From: Microbacterium commune
Lineage (GTDB): Bacteria; Actinomycetota; Actinomycetes; Actinomycetales; Microbacteriaceae
NCBI RefSeq assembly: GCF_014836945.1
Contig: NZ_JACSPX010000001.1
Span: forward strand, 372,001-436,000
Direction of reading: 5' to 3'
DNA: 64,000 nt
Shown here: piece after piece, positions 60,911 to 64,000 of the stretch
Position numbering within the stretch: position 1 is the stretch's first letter
How the letters are laid out: each line of letters begins with the position of its first letter
Notes under the pieces: generated by a model
The model's database searches: none
Told to the model about the DNA's origin: nothing
What the model saw: the letters and a program-made list of their open reading frames with translations, nothing else
Made by a program: the position numbers and the translations under genes

Positions 60911-61480
60911 TCAGTCCCAGTCGAGGTACTCCTCGATCACGACGGCGGTCTCGATCGGGTGCGTCGCGACGAAGTAGTGGTCGGCCTCGGGGATGCGGGT
61001 GATGGTTGCCCGCTCGGGAGCCGTGGCCTGCAGCGCCTCGGCGTTCGCGGCGGGCGTGACGTCATCGTTCTCCGCCTGGATGATGAGCACCGGGATGCCG
61101 GGGGCGAGGGGGATCTGCTCGTCTTCGACGCCCAGCATGAGCAGTCCGTTGACGCGCTCGGGGTGGTCGATCGCGAAGGTGCGGGCGATGGTGCTGCCGT
61201 GACCGTGGCCGCCGATCCAGGTGTCGTCGATGCCGAGACCCTCGATCACGGCCGCAGCGTCGGCCGCGCGGTCTGCGATGGTGATGCCCTCGACGTCCGC
61301 CCGGGATCCGATGCGCACGACGCGGAATCCGGCCTCTTCGGCGAGGTAGTGCGAGATGACGCCGAGTCCGTCGGCCTCGAGGCTGCGGTTGGTGACCAGC
61401 ACGAGCGTGACGGGACCTTCACCCTCATCGAGGAAGGGGACGGCGCGGCCTTCGGGCTCGAAGATGAGGGGCTGGGTCAC
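60911..61480 (-). CDS. Alpha/beta-hydrolase fold protein with altered nucleophile elbow
   Basis: A 189-residue, rather short alpha/beta-hydrolase-fold protein. The usual GHSxGG elbow reads GGHGHGST, with Gly where the nucleophilic Ser is expected. The acid and base positions look kept (QAENDDVTP for Asp, EADHYFVA for His). It is therefore either inactive, uses a different residue, or has a shifted active site. A TACGCT hexamer (61530-61535, minus strand) gives a leader of about 45 nt. The GTG start was chosen for lack of an alternative. Confidence 0.75.
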   Translation of the reverse strand: MTQPLIFEPEGRAVPFLDEGEGPVTLVLVTNRSLEADGLGVISHYLAEEAGFRVVRIGSRADVEGITIADRAADAAAVIEGLGIDDTWIGGHGHGSTIARTFAIDHPERVNGLLMLGVEDEQIPLAPGIPVLIIQAENDDVTPAANAEALQATAPERATITRIPEADHYFVATHPIETAVVIEEYLDWD

Positions 61481-61529
61481 GATGTGTGCTCGCTTCCGGT
61501 CGGTCGGTGGCGCGTCGATGGCCTCTCCC

Positions 61530-61535
61530 AGCGTA
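61530..61535 (-). promoter_or_regulatory. -10 hexamer of the alpha/beta-hydrolase-like gene
   Basis: TACGCT on the minus strand, in the region shared with the divergent pdxH gene. Confidence 0.4.
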
Positions 61536-61587
61536 CCGGGAGGCGGTCATGGTCACCGAGTTGACGCGGATCGGGCACCATGGGTGC

Positions 61588-62202
61588 ATGCCCTCTGCTG
61601 CGCTGCCGCCCACCCCGTTCCCGCTCTTCGACGAGTGGTTCGCCGAGGCGCGCAGCGCCGAAGCATCCGACCGTCCGTTCTCGGCCACGGCGATGACGCT
61701 CTCCACTGTCGCGCAGGTCGAAGACCAGTGGCGGCCGCGTTCGCGCATGGTGCTGCTGAAGGACTGGGACGAGCGGGGTTTCGTGTTCTTCACGCACACC
61801 GACTCCGATAAGGGCCGAGAGCTCGCCGCGCATCCGTACGCATCGCTGGTGTTCCACTGGCCCGAGCTCGAGCGGCAAATCCGGGTGGAGGGGGTGGCGG
61901 CGCCCGTCAGCCGCTCCGAGGTGGAGGCGTATCACGCCACCCGCCCGCGCGGGTCGCAGCTGGGTGCCTGGGCGTCGCGGCAGAGTCGCCCCATCAGCGA
62001 TCGGGCGGAGCTGGAGGACGCCGTGGCGCGGGCGGCGGAGCGGTTCGCTGACGCCGAGGTGCCCGCACCGCCGCACTGGGGTGGGTTCCGGATCGCGCCC
62101 GAGCGGCTGGAGTTCTGGCAGGGACGTCGATCGCGCCTGCACGAGCGACTCGTCTACAGCCGCGGCGAGTCTGGCTGGACGACGGAGCTGCTGGCCCCGT
62201 GA
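61588..62202 (+). CDS. pdxH: Pyridoxamine 5'-phosphate oxidase
   Basis: FMN enzyme (204 aa) that makes pyridoxal 5'-phosphate, the cofactor used by DapC, GcvP and NadS encoded nearby. Motifs: FPLFDEWFAEA, SRMVLLKDWDERGFVFFTHT, SDKGRELAAHPYASLVFHW, ERQIRVEGVA, SRPISDR and the C-terminal RLSFWQ-like RLEFWQGRRSRLHERLVY. Length matches the family from the ATG at 61588; an ATG at 61549 would add 13 residues. A weak CACCAT hexamer lies 6 nt upstream of the chosen start. Its stop overlaps the glycosylase gene (GTGA). Confidence 0.93.
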   Translation: MPSAALPPTPFPLFDEWFAEARSAEASDRPFSATAMTLSTVAQVEDQWRPRSRMVLLKDWDERGFVFFTHTDSDKGRELAAHPYASLVFHWPELERQIRVEGVAAPVSRSEVEAYHATRPRGSQLGAWASRQSRPISDRAELEDAVARAAERFADAEVPAPPHWGGFRIAPERLEFWQGRRSRLHERLVYSRGESGWTTELLAP

Positions 62203-62894
62203 GCGCTTCCGGCTCCGCGGCCGACGCACTCCCGGCCGACTGGTCGCCCTGGCGTGCGCCGTCGCCGCTCGACGGACGGCGCCCGAGCCCCGTCGATCTC
62301 GCCCACGCGGCTGCCGCGTGGCTCCGGCGCGATGACGTGCTGCCCTATCCGACCGACGCCGAGTCCGCCGGCCGCGTGCGGCTGCTGATGGTCGGCATCA
62401 ATCCCAGGCCGTGGACGATCGCCGTCAACGCGCCGTTCGCGCGTCTGGGAAACCGGTTCTGGTCGTCGCTGGCCGTCGCGGGTCTCACCGACGAGGTCGT
62501 GGACGCCTCGCGCGGCCTGTCGTCCGCGGACGAGCGGATGCTGGCCGCGCACGGCATCGGCATGACGAACCTCGTCGCCCGCCCCACGGCGCGCGCTGAC
62601 GAACTCGAGGCGCACGAGCTGCACCTGGGTGGGCGCCGTCTGCTCGAGCGGGTGGGCGTGCTGCGCCCCCGTTCTGTCGCCGTCGTCGGCGTCACCGCGT
62701 TCCGCACCGCGTTCTCCGTGCCGCGAGCCCGCATGGGCGCGCAAGAGGTGGGCGCGCTCAGCGGATGGCCGAAGGATATCCCGCTGTGGGCGGTACCCAA
62801 CCCGAGTGGGCCGAACGCGCACGAGACGGTCGAGAGTCTCGGGGAATGGTGGCGGAAGGTGTGGGCGGCGAGCGCACCGTCATCCGCGCCGTAG
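62199..62894 (+). CDS. mug: Mug-like mismatch-specific uracil/thymine DNA glycosylase
   Basis: A 231-residue member of the Mug/TDG branch of the uracil-DNA glycosylase superfamily, removing uracil or other bases opposite G. The active-site motif GINPG appears as GINPRPWT (Asn kept). ARLGNRFWSSLAVAGL follows, as does the second motif NPSGPNAH (usually NPSGLN). The N-terminal ~60 residues are an extension. The GTG overlaps the pdxH stop, so it is co-translated with pdxH. Confidence 0.87.
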   Translation: MSASGSAADALPADWSPWRAPSPLDGRRPSPVDLAHAAAAWLRRDDVLPYPTDAESAGRVRLLMVGINPRPWTIAVNAPFARLGNRFWSSLAVAGLTDEVVDASRGLSSADERMLAAHGIGMTNLVARPTARADELEAHELHLGGRRLLERVGVLRPRSVAVVGVTAFRTAFSVPRARMGAQEVGALSGWPKDIPLWAVPNPSGPNAHETVESLGEWWRKVWAASAPSSAP

Positions 62895-62946
62895 CGAGAC
62901 GGCCGCGCTGCGCGACGGGGCGTCGAGTCTCCGCGAAGGGCTGGTG

Positions 62947-63117
62947 TCAGCTGCCGGAGCGGTGGGCGGAATGATCGGCGACGTCGGGCTCGGCTCGCAG
63001 GATGTCGGCGATCTCCTCCTCCGGCCGCGGCGCGATGGTCTCGTCCGCCTCGATCTCGGGAACGATTGGCTCGTGTCGGTCGTCTCCGAGGGGAGACTCG
63101 TGAATCGGTTCGGACAT
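62947..63117 (-). CDS. Small acidic protein, unknown function
   Basis: A 56-residue, strongly acidic protein (SEPIHESPLGDDRHEPIVPE onward) that I do not recognise. It is likely disordered. Support: AAGGAG at good distance from the ATG, and the start lies only 10 nt after the stop of the DHFR-family gene, so it is probably the second gene of that unit. Confidence 0.55.
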   Translation of the reverse strand: MSEPIHESPLGDDRHEPIVPEIEADETIAPRPEEEIADILRAEPDVADHSAHRSGS

Positions 63118-63127
63118 CGTCTCTCCT

Positions 63128-63715
63128 TCATTCGGCACCGGCAGGATCCACCCGCGCGGCTTGGTAGTGCAGCATTGTGAAACCGTTCTCGAAGACGCGA
63201 CTCTCGATCAGACGCAGATCCAGACGCGCATCCTCGGGCAGCGCCCGCAGTCCGCCACCGAGGATCACCGGGACGATGAAGAAACGGAAGTCCCGTACGA
63301 GGCCTGCACGGATGGCCGGCGCGGCCGTCGTCGGCCCGAAGATCTCCACCTCCCCCGACGCATGCTGCGTGATACGGCGGATCTCGTCGAGCGTGAGCTG
63401 CGTGACGAGCCTGTGGTTCTCGCGCGTGACCTCGTCTGAGGTCAGCGACGATGACGCCGCGACGACGTCGAGTCCCTGCCACAGCCTCGCGAACTCACGT
63501 TCGTCGTCGCCCCAGACCTCCCCCTCGGGCTCCGCCTCCCAGTAATGCATCAGCTCGTACGTGCGCCGCCCGAGGATCTCGGTGGAGATCGCGGCCATCC
63601 GCTCGACGTGGAAACGGAACACCTGCTCGCTCGGCGCACCGAATTGGAAGTCGCCGTCGGGGCCGGCCGCGTACCCGTCGATCGAGATGGTCGCGGCGTA
63701 GCTCAGAGTTCCCAT
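63128..63715 (-). CDS. Dihydrofolate reductase/RibD C-domain family protein
   Basis: A 195-residue NADPH-dependent reductase-fold protein of the DHFR/RibD-C family. N-terminal SYAATISIDGYAAGPDGDFQ and the nucleotide-binding stretches TEILGRRTYELMHYWE, VEIFGPTTAAPAIRAGLV and VPVILGGGLRALPE match family proteins annotated as riboflavin or pterin reductases of unknown substrate. The ATG at 63715 was chosen over an upstream in-frame start because the conserved sequence begins there. No Shine-Dalgarno or clear -10 is seen. Confidence 0.87.
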   Translation of the reverse strand: MGTLSYAATISIDGYAAGPDGDFQFGAPSEQVFRFHVERMAAISTEILGRRTYELMHYWEAEPEGEVWGDDEREFARLWQGLDVVAASSSLTSDEVTRENHRLVTQLTLDEIRRITQHASGEVEIFGPTTAAPAIRAGLVRDFRFFIVPVILGGGLRALPEDARLDLRLIESRVFENGFTMLHYQAARVDPAGAE

Positions 63716-63824
63716 AGCCCATGCTCGCGCCGTGCGGTCGGATACGCAATCACCGCCGGTGCATCCGTCGAAGCTCTGCACTGCCCCACGACCGGGTCGC
63801 GACTGCTCGCGCGCGAGAGCCGGC

Positions 63825-64000
63825 TCACGAGAAGAGCTGACGCAGCGCGTCCGGGTCTCCGGCGTCGACGACCTTCTGCACGGCGTCGATGGTCGTCTGG
63901 TTCGAGAACATGGGCCTCAACGTGCCGTTCCACACCCTCCGCACGGCATGCTCGCAGAACGTCCCTGCGCCATCCACCACATCTCGCAGCGATCGAGCGT
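63825..64000 (-). CDS. C-terminal part of an unrecognised protein, 5' end outside window
   Basis: The last 58 codons of an open frame that enters from the right edge and ends at the TGA 63825-63827. Visible sequence includes SLRDVVDGAGTFCEHAVRRV and ends SNQTTIDAVQKVVDAGDPDA then LRQLFS. It looks like a soluble helical C-terminus with normal codon bias. I do not recognise the family. The 109 nt between this stop and the DHFR-family gene show no other feature. Confidence 0.5.
   Translation of the reverse strand, partial: ARSLRDVVDGAGTFCEHAVRRVWNGTLRPMFSNQTTIDAVQKVVDAGDPDALRQLFS

Overview
The window looks like chromosomal DNA of a high-G+C Gram-positive actinobacterium, most likely Microbacteriaceae (Microbacterium or a close relative). 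Pointers are the very high G+C with GC-rich third codon positions, frequent GTG/TTG starts, actinobacterial family markers (DUF3107, DUF3117, AdnAB-type helicase-nuclease, NrtR-controlled NAD operon, DUF222-HNH gene) and gene neighbourhoods shared with mycobacteria. Genes are packed tightly on both strands, with many 4-bp ATGA/GTGA overlaps. I see no rRNA, convincing tRNA, intact insertion sequence, prophage or CRISPR array.

Layout. 1-9.2 kb: AdnAB-like double-strand-break resection helicases, DUF3107, a small membrane protein, a MiaE-like ferritin-fold protein and an RhlE-type DEAD-box helicase. 9.2-16.7 kb: PHP phosphoesterase, secreted or membrane EEP phosphatase, aminopeptidase P, then an accessory patch (DUF222-HNH endonuclease behind a LexA-type SOS box, next to a truncated VOC gene), an alpha/beta hydrolase, a membrane protein and a YflT-like stress protein. 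16.7-24.4 kb: PRC/MgtE_N/CBS protein, DUF1003, Mrp, TatB, O-methyltransferase, DUF3117, a PIG-V-like membrane transferase and the divergent lysine genes dapE/dapD. 24.5-31.2 kb: second DEAD-box helicase, citrate synthase, dapC with its ferredoxin, and AzlCD with a divergent XRE-cupin regulator. 31.2-35.3 kb: secreted transglycosylase-like protein, TypA/BipA and a CPBP protease. 35.3-41.1 kb: peptide ABC importer with a two-domain ATPase. 41.3-45.95 kb: glycine cleavage operon gcvT-gcvH-gcvP behind a tandem glycine riboswitch. 46.0-51.6 kb: nrtR and nadA-nadB-nadC-nadS. 51.6-64 kb: glycosyltransferase, ABC exporter, MFS exporter, Dps, HesB-like protein, acyltransferase, GNAT, TDT transporter, PdxH, Mug-like glycosylase, a DHFR-family protein and several small genes.

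How the genes fit together. Several clusters form physiological units: de novo NAD synthesis under an NrtR-type repressor with two candidate operators on a recognisable promoter; glycine catabolism under a riboswitch; three of the DAP-pathway genes (dapC, dapD, dapE) in separate transcription units; and DNA repair functions (AdnAB, an SOS-linked HNH gene, Mug).

The broadest signal in the window is regulatory. More than twenty genes on both strands have a TANNNT-like -10 hexamer 6-8 nt before the start codon with no Shine-Dalgarno at normal spacing, which is the signature of leaderless mRNA. The most unexplained single element is a 65-bp imperfect palindrome in the divergent promoter region between typA and a CPBP protease gene.
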